Source: CBDBON01 sp965208395 (lineage in GTDB: Bacteria > Chloroflexota > Dehalococcoidia > Lucifugimonadales > CBDBON01). Taken from it: a stretch of DNA of 64,000 nucleotides. Under the pieces are notes generated by a model, which did no database searches, was not told the origin of the DNA, and was given only the letters and a program-made list of their open reading frames with translations. Of the stretch, positions 52,514 through 61,634 are shown piece after piece (the stretch's first letter is position 1; the number at the start of each line of letters is the position of its first letter). The stretch is from contig CBDBON010000002.1 of assembly GCA_965208395.1 (NCBI GenBank), positions 496,001 through 560,000 on the forward strand, in the 5' to 3' direction. A program made the position numbers and the translations under genes.

Positions 52514-55318
52514 ATGACTCCCGAAGAACAGGCCAGGGTCAGGATAGACAGCCTGCTTAGGCAGGCAGGTTGGGCCGTGCAGGACGCCGCCGCCATCAAC
52601 CTGTACGCAAGCGCCGGCGTCGCGGTGCGGGAGTTTTCGCTGAAGCCCGGACACGGTGACGCCGACTACCTGCTGTTCGTCAACCAGAAGGCCGCGGGCG
52701 TGGTCGAGGCCAAGCCGGAAGGCTTCACCCTCACCGGCGTAGAGGTCCAGTCCGAGAAGTACAGCGCAGGTCTGCCCGATAACCTTCCCGCCCACCAACG
52801 CCCGCTCCCGTTCCTGTACGAGAGCACCAGTTCGGAAACCCAGTTCACCAACAGGCTGGACCCCGAACCGAGAAGCAGGGGCGTCTTCTCCTTCCATACC
52901 CCGCAGACGCTCGCTGAGTGGATAGGCGCGACCTATATGCTAGATGCCGAGGCGGGACGAATCGCCGAACACAAGGGCGACCACCTGGCCATGAACAACC
53001 TGCGCCAGAGGCTGAAGGCCATGCCGCCCCTGAACGCATCGGGGCTGTGGCCGGTGCAGGAGCGGGCGATCAGGAACCTGGAGGAGTCCCTGAGTGCAGG
53101 ACGCCCGCGTGCGCTGGTGCAGATGGCCACCGGCAGCGGCAAGACCTTCATGGCCTGCAACCAGGTGTATCGCCTCGTCAAGCACGCTGGAGCGCGGCGT
53201 GTGCTTTTCCTCGTAGACCGCAGCAACCTTGGACGTCAGACGTTGCGGGAGTTCCAGGGCTTCACCACCCCGGACGAGGGCCGCAAGTTCACCGAGCTCT
53301 ACAACGTCCAACTCCTCCAGTCCGGGCATATCGACCCGGTGAGCCGGGTCTGCATCGCCACCATCCAGCGGGTCTACTCCATCCTGAAGGGCGAGGAGCT
53401 TGACCCGGAGCGGGAGGAGTTTTCCGACTTCGACACACCCTCGCTCCAGCGCGAGCCCTCACCCGTCGAGTACAACCCCGACGTTCCCATCGAGACCTTC
53501 GACGTAATCATCACCGATGAGTGCCACCGCTCGATCTACAACCTGTGGCGGCAGGTGCTGGAGTACTTCGACGGCTTCATCATCGGGCTGACCGCAACTC
53601 CGTCCAAGCAGACCGTCGGGTTCTTCCGGCAGAACCTGGTCATGGAGTACACCCACGAGCAGGCTGTGGCCGACGGGGTGAACGTGGACTTCGACACCTA
53701 CCGGATTCGCACGCAGATCACCGAGCGGGGATCGACGGTGGACGCCGGGTACTACGTTGACCGGCGGGACAGGCAGACCAAGGAGGTGCGCTGGGAGCAG
53801 CTGGACGAGGACCTTACCTACGCACCCAGCCAGCTTGACCGCGACGTGGTGGCCGAGGCCCAGATTCGCACGGTCATCCAGACCTTCAGGGACAAGCTGT
53901 TCACGGACATGTTCCCCGGCCGCAGAGACGTGCCCAAGACCATCATCTTCGCCAAGGACGACAGCCACGCCGACGACATCGTGCGCGTCGTGCGGCAGGT
54001 CTTCGACAAGGGCAACGACTTCTGCCAGAAGATCACCTACCGCACCACCGGGGCGAGGCCCGAAGACCTGCTGACCGCCTTCCGCAACAGCTACAACCCC
54101 CGCATCGTCGTCACCGTGGACATGATCGCCACGGGCACGGACATCAAGCCGGTGGAGGTGGTCTTCTTCATGCGCAACGTGCGCAGCCGCAGCTTCTTCG
54201 AGCAGATGAAGGGACGCGGGGTGCGCACTATCTCCGAGACCGACTTCAACGCGGTGACCCCCGACGCCCGCAACAAGGACCGCTTCGTCATCGTCGATGC
54301 GGTGGGGGTGACGGAGACGCCGCTCTCGGACTCCTACTCGCTGGAGAGAAGGCCCTCGGTGTCCTTCGACAAGCTGCTGGAGATGGTGAGCATGGGCGAC
54401 CGGGACCCGGAGGTGCTGTCGTCCCTCGCCAGCCGCCTGGCGCGGCTGGACCGCAAGCTGCGTCCCAGAGACCGCGAGGCCATAGAAGCAGCCTCCGAGG
54501 GCGCGCCATTGAATGCCCTTGTCGCCAGCCTGGTGAACGCCACCGACCCGGACGCCGCTATCGTTGCGGCCCAGAAGACGACAGGGCAGGACGAACCGCC
54601 CGAATCCGCGGTCGAAGAGGCCAAGCGCCGGTTGCTGGACGAGGCTGCCCGGCCCTTCGCCGCCAACCCCGGCCTGCGGCAGCGGCTGGTGGACATCCAC
54701 CGCTCCTACGAGCAGACCATCGACACGGTGAGCGCCGACAGCGTGATGGAGGCTGGTTTCTCCGAGGGCCAGGCCAACGGCGTGGTGCAGTCGTTCCAGC
54801 AGTTCATAGAGGAGAACCGGGACGAGATCACGGCGTTGCAGGTGCTCTATGAGCGACCCTTTAGGCGACGGCTGGGCTATGCCGACATCAAAGCCCTGGC
54901 GGACGCCCTGGTGTCTCCGCCTCGCTCGTGGACGGCGGAACGGCTGTGGGAGGCCTATCGACAACTGGACGAATCGAAGGTGCGCGGCTCAGGACAGCGG
55001 ACCCTGGCGGACATCGTGTCCGTCGTGCGCTACGCTATCGGCGGCGCGGACGAGCTTGCGCCCTTCGCAGACGGCGTGCGCGAACGCTTTCAGGGGTGGA
55101 TGGCGATGCAGCAGACGGCGGGCCGCTCCTTCACCGAGGAGCAGATACGCTGGCTGGAGGCCATCCGAGACCACATCGCTGGCAGCGTCAGCATGGAGAT
55201 GGGCGACTTCCAACTGCCCCCGTTCTCGCAGCAGGGCGGCCTCGGCAAGGCGCACCAGCTCTTCGGGCAAGAACTGGCCGGGCTGTTGGAGGAACTCAAC
55301 CTCGAGTTGGTGGCATAG
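52514..55318 (+). CDS. hsdR: Type I restriction enzyme R subunit (HsdR)
   Basis: 934 residues. The N-terminal nuclease domain shows a PD-(D/E)xK pattern (D51 in GDADYLL, E65 and K67 in VVEAK). Two RecA-like helicase domains follow: Walker A MATGSGKT (204-211), DECH box (335-338), GLTATPSK, and motif V/VI region VTVDMIATGTDIKP and FFEQMKGRGVRT. The C-terminal third is helical and probably contacts the methylase core. It cleaves unmethylated DNA after ATP-driven translocation. Architecture fits the EcoEI-like (type IB) R subunits. It is followed 32 bp downstream by a toxin-antitoxin pair. Confidence 0.95.
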   Translation: MTPEEQARVRIDSLLRQAGWAVQDAAAINLYASAGVAVREFSLKPGHGDADYLLFVNQKAAGVVEAKPEGFTLTGVEVQSEKYSAGLPDNLPAHQRPLPFLYESTSSETQFTNRLDPEPRSRGVFSFHTPQTLAEWIGATYMLDAEAGRIAEHKGDHLAMNNLRQRLKAMPPLNASGLWPVQERAIRNLEESLSAGRPRALVQMATGSGKTFMACNQVYRLVKHAGARRVLFLVDRSNLGRQTLREFQGFTTPDEGRKFTELYNVQLLQSGHIDPVSRVCIATIQRVYSILKGEELDPEREEFSDFDTPSLQREPSPVEYNPDVPIETFDVIITDECHRSIYNLWRQVLEYFDGFIIGLTATPSKQTVGFFRQNLVMEYTHEQAVADGVNVDFDTYRIRTQITERGSTVDAGYYVDRRDRQTKEVRWEQLDEDLTYAPSQLDRDVVAEAQIRTVIQTFRDKLFTDMFPGRRDVPKTIIFAKDDSHADDIVRVVRQVFDKGNDFCQKITYRTTGARPEDLLTAFRNSYNPRIVVTVDMIATGTDIKPVEVVFFMRNVRSRSFFEQMKGRGVRTISETDFNAVTPDARNKDRFVIVDAVGVTETPLSDSYSLERRPSVSFDKLLEMVSMGDRDPEVLSSLASRLARLDRKLRPRDREAIEAASEGAPLNALVASLVNATDPDAAIVAAQKTTGQDEPPESAVEEAKRRLLDEAARPFAANPGLRQRLVDIHRSYEQTIDTVSADSVMEAGFSEGQANGVVQSFQQFIEENRDEITALQVLYERPFRRRLGYADIKALADALVSPPRSWTAERLWEAYRQLDESKVRGSGQRTLADIVSVVRYAIGGADELAPFADGVRERFQGWMAMQQTAGRSFTEEQIRWLEAIRDHIAGSVSMEMGDFQLPPFSQQGGLGKAHQLFGQELAGLLEELNLELVA

Positions 55319-55350
55319 CATGTCCAGGAGAAGTGAAAGGAGGCAATTCA

Positions 55351-55551
55351 ATGACCAGCGCTGATGAGATCAAGCAGGCAGTCTTGAGCCTTCCTGAAGC
55401 CGAGTACACCAAGGTCATGGACTGGCTTCATGAGTTGGCGGAGGAGGCGTGGGACCGAGAGATCGAAGATGACGCGAAGGCTCGACGGCTGGACTTCCTG
55501 AAGGCTGAGGTCGAACAGGCCAAGCGGGAAGGCACCCTGAGGGAGTTGTAG
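55351..55551 (+). CDS. Putative antitoxin of a ParE/RelE-type module
   Basis: 66 residues, highly charged and helical: IKQAVLSLPEAEYTKVMDWL and a C-terminal DDAKARRLDFLKAEVEQAKR. The length and position, directly before a RelE/ParE-fold toxin with one base between them, fit an addiction-module antitoxin (putative addiction module component type). It has AAAGGAGG 6 bp before the ATG. No DNA-binding fold is obvious at the N-terminus. Confidence 0.75.
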   Translation: MTSADEIKQAVLSLPEAEYTKVMDWLHELAEEAWDREIEDDAKARRLDFLKAEVEQAKREGTLREL

Positions 55552-55552
55552 T

Positions 55553-55807
55553 GTGCATCGCACCACGCCCCAATTCTGGGCGCACTTCGAGCGGCTGCCT
55601 GAAGCGGTTCAGAGAACTGCTCAGCGAAACTTCCAGTTGCTCAAGGATGATCCGCGACACCCCTCCCTTCACTTCAAGAAGGCCAACGACTACTGGGTGG
55701 TCCGGGTAGGGCGTGCCTACAGAGCCCTCGCCATCGAAGAAGGGCAGGACCTGTTCTGGGTCTGGATTGGCGGCCACGACGACTACATGAGGGTCCTTGG
55801 CCGATAG
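55553..55807 (+). CDS. RelE/ParE-superfamily toxin
   Basis: 84 residues. FKKANDYWVVRVGRAYRALA and LFWVWIGGHDDYMRVLGR are the paired beta-strands of the ParE/RelE/HigB fold, with Arg and His at places usual for mRNA-cutting members. The start is GTG at 55553, one base after the antitoxin stop. It sits between hsdR and hsdS, inside the restriction operon, with hsdS starting 11 bp downstream. It probably blocks translation or gyrase when the antitoxin is lost. Confidence 0.8.
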   Translation: MHRTTPQFWAHFERLPEAVQRTAQRNFQLLKDDPRHPSLHFKKANDYWVVRVGRAYRALAIEEGQDLFWVWIGGHDDYMRVLGR

Positions 55808-55818
55808 GTACGCTATCG

Positions 55819-57384
55819 ATGCTTGCTACAAGCCAACATAGAGATGTCGCTGCGATAGAGGGCACCGAACTGGGGGAACTGCCCAGCAGATGGGTGACCG
55901 CTGCACTCGGAGAGGTCTGTCTCGTAATTCAAGGCCAATCCCCGCCCGGCAAGACCTACAACACCAACGGGGTAGGGCTGCCATTCCTTCAGGGAAAGGC
56001 AGAATTTGGAAAAACATACCCGATAGCTACAAAGTGGTGTTCTGCTCCGTCCAAGATGGCCGAGCCGGACGATGTGCTGATTTCAATTCGGGCACCAGTC
56101 GGCCCGACGAACCTCTGCGCTGTTGAATCTTGTATCGGCAGAGGCTTGGCAGCCATCAGAACTCAGGGGGGTATACCTTCCAAGTACGTCCTCTATGCTA
56201 TGCGAGCCACGGAGGAGGAACTGCGTGCCAGTGCGACCGGCACCACCTTTGAGGCCATTCGTGGCAATGACTTGAGGTCGCATCCTCTATCCCTCGCCCC
56301 TCTCGCCGAGCAGCGCCGCATCGTAGCCGAAATCGAAAAGCAGTTCGCCCGCCTCGATGCATCTGTGGCGTCGCTCAAGCGGGTCCAGGCCAACCTGAGA
56401 CGCTACCGGGCCAGCGTCCTCAAGTCTGCCTGCGAGGGCAGGCTGGTTCCGATAGAGGCGGAGCTTGCCCGCACCGAGGGCCGGGACTACGAGCACGCCT
56501 CCGTCCTGCTGGAGCGCGTCCTTGCCGAACGCCGCACCCGGTGGGAATCCCAATCCAAGCGCCGCGGCAAGTACAAGGAGCCCATGGGGCCGGATACGTC
56601 GGACCTGCCGGAGCTGCCGGAGGGATGGACGTGGGCGACGGCTGCTCAACTTGGAGAAGTGCGCTTGGGACGGCAGCGATCACCCAAGAGAGCGACGGGG
56701 CCTCACATGCGTCCGTATCTGCGTGCAGCCAATGTCACCTGGGATGGGATCGACCTGTCCGACGTTAAGGAGATGGACTTTGATCCGCGAGAGTATGAAA
56801 TCTATCGGCTGCGCCGAGGGGATATCCTGTTGGCAGAAGCGTCCGGTAGTGCAGATGAGGTTGGAAAGCCAGCAATATGGGCTGACCAGATTGATGGCTG
56901 CTGCTTTCAGAACACGCTCATACGCGTCAGGGCCTTTCCGACCGTAGCGCCGTACCTGTTCTATCACCTGCTTTCTGACGCTCGGACTGGAGCTCTTGGG
57001 AGGGCAGCGAGAGGGGTGGGCATTCACCACTTGGGTGCTCAACGAACGGAGTCCTGGGTCGTCGCTCTCCCCCCACTTGCCGAGCAGCACCGCATCGTCG
57101 TCGAGGTTGACCGCCGCCTGTCCGTCATCCAGCAGGCCGAGTCCACCGTCGAGGCCAACCTCACACGAGCCGAGCGGCTGCGGCAGAGCATCCTGAAGCG
57201 GGCGTTCTCCGGCAGGCTGGTTCCCCAGAACCCCAACGACGAACCGGCATCGGCGCTATTGAAGCGCATCCGCGCTGAACGCGAGGAAGCCGAGGCCGCA
57301 GCCAGCTCCAACGGCAGGCCAAGGCGAAGCCGGTCAAGGAAGTCCACTAGGCCGCAACACTCCGGTAGTGAGGTATCACCATGA
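55819..57384 (+). CDS. hsdS: Type I restriction specificity subunit (HsdS)
   Basis: 521 residues with two target recognition domains, each followed by a helical conserved region. TRD1 covers about 20-165 and ends SLAPLAEQRRIVAEIEKQFA; TRD2 covers about 265-415 and ends ALPPLAEQHRIVVEVDRRLS. The paired helices read VSLKRVQANL-like and AESTVEANLTRAERLRQSIL. It sets the bipartite DNA target. Its stop overlaps hsdM (ATGA at 57381-57384). The TRDs are often lineage-specific, so the target cannot be named. Confidence 0.95.
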   Translation: MLATSQHRDVAAIEGTELGELPSRWVTAALGEVCLVIQGQSPPGKTYNTNGVGLPFLQGKAEFGKTYPIATKWCSAPSKMAEPDDVLISIRAPVGPTNLCAVESCIGRGLAAIRTQGGIPSKYVLYAMRATEEELRASATGTTFEAIRGNDLRSHPLSLAPLAEQRRIVAEIEKQFARLDASVASLKRVQANLRRYRASVLKSACEGRLVPIEAELARTEGRDYEHASVLLERVLAERRTRWESQSKRRGKYKEPMGPDTSDLPELPEGWTWATAAQLGEVRLGRQRSPKRATGPHMRPYLRAANVTWDGIDLSDVKEMDFDPREYEIYRLRRGDILLAEASGSADEVGKPAIWADQIDGCCFQNTLIRVRAFPTVAPYLFYHLLSDARTGALGRAARGVGIHHLGAQRTESWVVALPPLAEQHRIVVEVDRRLSVIQQAESTVEANLTRAERLRQSILKRAFSGRLVPQNPNDEPASALLKRIRAEREEAEAAASSNGRPRRSRSRKSTRPQHSGSEVSP

Positions 57385-58883
57385 CCACATCCTCCTCCGT
57401 TGGCCAGAAGCTGTGGAACTACTGCAATATCCTGCGCGACGCCGGGCTGTCCTACGGCGACTACCTAGAGCAGCTCACCTACCTCATCTTCCTCAAGATG
57501 ATGGACGAACGCAGCCGTCCGCCCTTCTCCGACCTGCCCGATTACAAGCCGCCGCCCATCCCCGAAGGCTACGGCTGGCCCAGCCTGCTGGCGCGAGAGG
57601 GCGAAGAGTTGGAGACCCACTATCGCAACACCCTTGAGACCCTGGCCCGACAGCCGGGCACCCTCGGCGTCATCTTCCGCAAGGCCCAGAACCGCATCCA
57701 GGAGCCTGCGATGCTCACCAGGCTGATTAAGGAGTTGATCGACAGGGAGAACTGGTCGGCCTTGAGCGCCGACGTAAAGGGCGACGCCTACGAATCGCTG
57801 CTGGAGCGCAACGCCCAGGATGTGAAGACAGGAGCGGGGCAGTATTTCACGCCGCGCCCGCTGATACAGGTCATCGTGGATGTGATGCGGCCGAAGCCGG
57901 ACACCACCATCTGCGACCCCGCCTGCGGCACCGGCGGATTCCTGCTGGCGGCCCATGACTACATCGTGCGTCATCACCCCATGGACCATGGTCAGAAGGA
58001 GCACCTGAAGAACGGCGCGCTGCACGGATGGGAGATCGTGGACAGTGCCGCCCGGCTCGGCGTCATGAACCTGTACCTTCGCGACATCGGAGGGGACAAG
58101 ACGAACATCAAGGTTGACGACAGCCTCCGAAGCTATCCGGGCGTCAACTTCGACATGGTGCTGACCAATCCGCCCTTTGGGCGCAAGTCCAGCCTCACCT
58201 TCGTCAACTCCGAGTGCGACGCCGAGCGGGAGAAAGACCCTGCCGTTGATCGCCCCGACTTCTGGGCCACCACGAGCAACAAGCAACTCAGCTTCCTCCA
58301 GCACGTGAAGTCCATACTGAAGCTTCACGGGAGGGCGGCCATAGTCGTGCCCGACAACGTGCTGTTCGAGGGCGGGGCCGGGGAGACCGTGCGCAGGAAG
58401 CTGCTGGCGGAGTGCGACGTGCACACCCTGCTGCGGCTGCCCACCGGCGTCTTCTACGCCCAAGGAGTCAAGGCCAACGTCCTCTTCTTCGACCGCAAAC
58501 CCGCCAGCGAGACCCCTTGGACACGCGAACTGTGGATATACGACCTGCGCACCAACCGCCGCTTCACCCTGAAGGCCAATCCATTGGCCCGGGCCGACCT
58601 AGACGACTTCGTGGCCTGCTATAACCCGGAAGCTCAACAACAACGGCAAGAGACCGAACGCTTCCACAGGTTCAGCTACGAGGAACTGATGAATCGGGAC
58701 AAGGTGAACCTGGACGTATTCTGGCTGCGGGACGAGAGCATCGAGGACACGGCGAACCTTCCGCCCCCGGACGAGATCGCCGAGGAGATCGTGGAGGACT
58801 TGCGCGCCGCCCTAGAGCAGTTGGAGGAGATTGCGGCGGACCTGTCGCCGGAGACGGTGCCGCTGGAGAGACAGGTTCGTTGA
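57381..58883 (+). CDS. hsdM: Type I DNA N6-adenine methyltransferase (HsdM)
   Basis: 500 residues. An N-terminal HsdM_N domain (WNYCNILRDAGLSYGDYLEQ) leads to the SAM site ICDPACGTGGFLLAAHD (about 178-194) and the catalytic NPPFGRKS (263-270), together with QYFTPRPLIQVIVDVM, all typical for type I gamma-class methylases. With HsdS it methylates the host sites; with HsdR it restricts foreign DNA. Gene order R-S-M with M last is less common than M-S-R. A C-terminal acidic helix (PDEIAEEIVEDLRAALEQLE) likely packs with HsdS. Confidence 0.96.
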   Translation: MTTSSSVGQKLWNYCNILRDAGLSYGDYLEQLTYLIFLKMMDERSRPPFSDLPDYKPPPIPEGYGWPSLLAREGEELETHYRNTLETLARQPGTLGVIFRKAQNRIQEPAMLTRLIKELIDRENWSALSADVKGDAYESLLERNAQDVKTGAGQYFTPRPLIQVIVDVMRPKPDTTICDPACGTGGFLLAAHDYIVRHHPMDHGQKEHLKNGALHGWEIVDSAARLGVMNLYLRDIGGDKTNIKVDDSLRSYPGVNFDMVLTNPPFGRKSSLTFVNSECDAEREKDPAVDRPDFWATTSNKQLSFLQHVKSILKLHGRAAIVVPDNVLFEGGAGETVRRKLLAECDVHTLLRLPTGVFYAQGVKANVLFFDRKPASETPWTRELWIYDLRTNRRFTLKANPLARADLDDFVACYNPEAQQQRQETERFHRFSYEELMNRDKVNLDVFWLRDESIEDTANLPPPDEIAEEIVEDLRAALEQLEEIAADLSPETVPLERQVR

Positions 58884-59048
58884 CGAAGATGCGCCTTTCG
58901 CTTGCGAGAAGCCCCATGCCTGGCTCCGACCTAGTGGAACGCCTACAACCTGACTGCTCTTCGCTGTCGAGAAGGTGCAATAGAGGGAATGGACGAGGGA
59001 CGAGCGTAGGCGTCGGGGACTTCTGCGCGTGGGTTCGGAGGCTAAGTA

Positions 59049-60296
59049 ATGGGCTGGATTAGGCAAACAGTCCCCCTTGCGGCGGCTATGGTTCTCATGG
59101 CGGGCGTTCTCTCGTGCGGCGACGGCACGGAGCCCGTGCTGCTGGCCACTGAGGGCGCCTACCACCCCTTCAACTTCATCGACGACGACGGCGAGATAGA
59201 CGGGTTGGAGCGCGAGCTAGGCGACGAGCTGTGCCGCAGGGCCGAGCTTCAGTGCGAGTGGTTGCTGAACGACTGGGAGTCCATGATCCCGGACCTGGTA
59301 GCTGGGGAGTTCGACGCCATCATCGCCGGTATGAGCATCACCGATGAGCGCGATGAAACCATCGACTTCACCGAGCCGTACTACCCTCCCACGCCTTCCG
59401 TCTACCTCGCGCTTGCGGACGCGGGCGACGAGGCGGTTCAGGGTCGGCTGGGAGCCTACGCCAACACCATCTACTCGGACTACTTCACGGAGCGAGGCAT
59501 CCCGTACACCGAATTCAGCAGCGAGGAGGAACGAATCGAGGCGCTGCTCAACGGCGACATCGACGCGAGCCTCGTGGACCACGCCTACGCCGTGGATAAG
59601 CTTGCGGAGCATGAGGGTCGGCTGACCGTCGTCGGCCCTTCCGTGCTGCTTGACCGGGGCATAGGCATTGGTGTGCGCGAGGACAACGACCTGCTTGAGA
59701 AGCTGAACTCAGCGCTGGCCTCCATGAAGACCGACGGCTCTCTGAACACCTTGATAGTCAAGTGGATCGGAGAGGACGCGCCGACATTCAGTGAAGCCTC
59801 GACGTCGTCCCCGGTGCCAGTACCGACCGTCACGCCCGCCCCTCTTCCTGCGTCCACGGCGACTCTAGGAGTGGGCAGGGATAGAGAGGCTGTGCCCTCA
59901 ATTCCACAGGGGTATCTTGAATACAGTGGACGCCTTTATCCAGGTTGGAGGGGTAGTTATTGCTGGCCAGTAAGTGCGGACAGCACCGTCTGTTCCGAAA
60001 GCGCAGGATGGCGTGATTTTGACACTGCTCCCACAGTCCGAGTCATCCGAGGGGATGGAGTCAAGATTGTTGTTTCAGACGAAGACCCGAGTCCAGAACA
60101 GGTGCAGCTTGCGATGTACCCTGTCACGGCAACAAAACCTGTGCTGAGGTGGGGAGAGGAAGTCTATTCGACTGACGTAGCGGAAGCTGAAGCTCATGCA
60201 CCTGACATCCCAGAGGGCATTTATTTCGTCCATGTGTTCATAAAGTTCCACGTAGGAGATGTTTCCTACGGTTTCAAGGTGGAGATCGTTCACTGA
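59049..60296 (+). CDS. Solute-binding lipoprotein (SBP_bac_3) with extra C-terminal domain
   Basis: 415 residues. A lipobox (MAGVLSC, Cys23) is followed by a family-3 extracellular amino-acid-binding domain (about 30-250): GAYHPFNFIDDDGEIDGLERELGDELCRR, FDAIIAGMSITDERDETIDF and later GIGIGVREDNDLLEKLNSAL. A Pro/Thr/Val linker (SSPVPVPTVTPAPLPASTAT) leads to a 125-residue beta-rich domain that I do not recognise. There are no ABC permease or ATPase genes nearby, so it may act as a sensor or stand-alone receptor. GGAGG precedes the ATG at 59049. It is 165 bp from hsdM. Confidence 0.85.
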   Translation: MGWIRQTVPLAAAMVLMAGVLSCGDGTEPVLLATEGAYHPFNFIDDDGEIDGLERELGDELCRRAELQCEWLLNDWESMIPDLVAGEFDAIIAGMSITDERDETIDFTEPYYPPTPSVYLALADAGDEAVQGRLGAYANTIYSDYFTERGIPYTEFSSEEERIEALLNGDIDASLVDHAYAVDKLAEHEGRLTVVGPSVLLDRGIGIGVREDNDLLEKLNSALASMKTDGSLNTLIVKWIGEDAPTFSEASTSSPVPVPTVTPAPLPASTATLGVGRDREAVPSIPQGYLEYSGRLYPGWRGSYCWPVSADSTVCSESAGWRDFDTAPTVRVIRGDGVKIVVSDEDPSPEQVQLAMYPVTATKPVLRWGEEVYSTDVAEAEAHAPDIPEGIYFVHVFIKFHVGDVSYGFKVEIVH

Positions 60297-60342
60297 ACAG
60301 CCTTCCATCGCCGAAGTCCAAGAGAAGTAGGATACAGGCAAC

Positions 60343-60376
60343 CGGGAGGGGCATAGCTGAATATATGCCCCTCCCG
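60343..60376. terminator. Bidirectional terminator-type hairpin
   Basis: CGGGAGGGGCATA at 60343-60355 pairs perfectly over 13 bp with TATGCCCCTCCCG at 60364-60376, with an 8-nt loop. It lies between the converging solute-binding and four-HTH genes. No T-run follows on either side, but the stability and position make a shared terminator likely. Confidence 0.7.
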
Positions 60377-60411
60377 TGGCGTAGCGACCCGGCGCGCCTG
60401 CACTGACCGGT

Positions 60412-61581
60412 TCAAGCAGCTCCCGCGGCCGACTGACGTAGCAGGGCGGAGTAGCTTGGGGCCACCACGTGGTCCACCGACACCCTCCCCGTGCCGTCGT
60501 ACCCGGCCCGGAAGGCGTACTCCACCTCGGCTCCCCAGGGCACGCGCCCGCCGACGCGCACCGCGCCGCCCCTGGACGTGCCGTCTCTCCCGCGTGCGCC
60601 GTGCACCACCATGCCGCTGCGCTCGCCCTTCTTCCAGCCGAGCACCTTCATCGCCACAGGCATCACCCGCTCCGGATCCTGCCGCTTCTGGAACAGCGCC
60701 CCGTGCAGCTTGCGCAGCACAACGGCCGACGGGCTGCGCTGGCCGTTCATGATCTGGGAGAGGTGGCCGGAGCTGATGCCCGCCCTGCGCGCCACCTCGT
60801 TCTGGCTGACCCCGATGGCGTCCATCTGATCCCAGATGAACTGCCGGTCGATGTCGGGGCACCGGGCGGACGCTACCTTCGCCCGTCCACCAAGCACGGC
60901 CTCGACCTTGGCCTGGAGCTTCACCCCCATGCACTTGTGACCGCGCGCCACCTGGCTCAGGTACCCTGCGGACACGCCGACCATCTTGGCAAGCTCCTTC
61001 ATGCTGATGCCGAGTGCGCGTGCGGCTTCCCGGATGAAGCTGCTGGCGTCGCCGTTCACGACCTCTCCCTGGCGGTTGGCGAGTTTGGCGGGGGCGACCC
61101 TGGCTGCCACCCCAAGCACGGACTCGATCTGGGCCTGCGCCTTCACGCCCATGGTCCTGCGGCCCTTCGCTACCTGGGTGAGATACGAGTAACTCACGCC
61201 CGACCGGTCGGACAGCTCCAGCATGGTCATACCCATCGCCCTAGCGGTCTCTCGGATGAAATTGCTCTCGCCAGTCACTTCCTCGTTCTGTCGGTAGACG
61301 ACGCCCTGTCCTGGGACCTCGCCCAGGATGGCGATGGCCTTCTCCCGCAGGCTGGGGGTCCAGGGCTTCTTGCCCGTGCCCACCTGGGACAGGTGGCTCG
61401 CGCTAACGCCCATCAGGGCCGCCAGTTCCTTCACGGTGAGGCCCTTCTTCCTGGCAGCAGCCCTGAGCTCGCTCTCGGGCCTGCCCACGCGCTCGGCGGT
61501 CGCTGCCGCATTCGTCCGTGTGTCCGTCGTCTTCGTCGGGTTGGTCGTGGTCGTGGTCGTGGTTGTGGTTGCCGTCGTCAT
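60412..61581 (-). CDS. Protein with four tandem XRE-type helix-turn-helix domains
   Basis: 389 residues. After a Thr-rich tract (2-25), four lambda-repressor-like HTH units follow: about 38-88 (LTVKELAALMGVSASHLSQV), 108-158 (MTMLELSDRSGVSYSYLTQV), 182-232 (ISMKELAKMVGVSAGYLSQV) and 248-298 (VSQNEVARRAGISSGHLSQI). Units 1-3 share an extra C-terminal helix (KAQAQIESVLG). A Gly-rich tail (300-389, ARGRDGTSRGGAVRVGGRV) has no known match. Multiple HTHs in one chain suggest binding to repeated or extended operators. AGGAGG is 5 bp before the ATG. An inverted repeat at 61635-61684 lies upstream. Confidence 0.85.
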   Translation of the reverse strand: MTTATTTTTTTTTNPTKTTDTRTNAAATAERVGRPESELRAAARKKGLTVKELAALMGVSASHLSQVGTGKKPWTPSLREKAIAILGEVPGQGVVYRQNEEVTGESNFIRETARAMGMTMLELSDRSGVSYSYLTQVAKGRRTMGVKAQAQIESVLGVAARVAPAKLANRQGEVVNGDASSFIREAARALGISMKELAKMVGVSAGYLSQVARGHKCMGVKLQAKVEAVLGGRAKVASARCPDIDRQFIWDQMDAIGVSQNEVARRAGISSGHLSQIMNGQRSPSAVVLRKLHGALFQKRQDPERVMPVAMKVLGWKKGERSGMVVHGARGRDGTSRGGAVRVGGRVPWGAEVEYAFRAGYDGTGRVSVDHVVAPSYSALLRQSAAGAA

Positions 61582-61634
61582 GTCGCTTCCTCCTGTGAAT
61601 GAAGAAGCGGGACGGCCGCCACCCCCCGTGGGGC

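Noticed and set aside
53459..54964. 501-codon minus-strand open frame, rich in Val, Gly and His
   Set aside because: Antisense to hsdR, whose motifs are clear; the repetitive composition is typical of shadow frames.
60469..61602. 377-codon plus-strand open frame
   Set aside because: Antisense to the four-HTH gene; His/Ala/Gly-rich shadow without domains.
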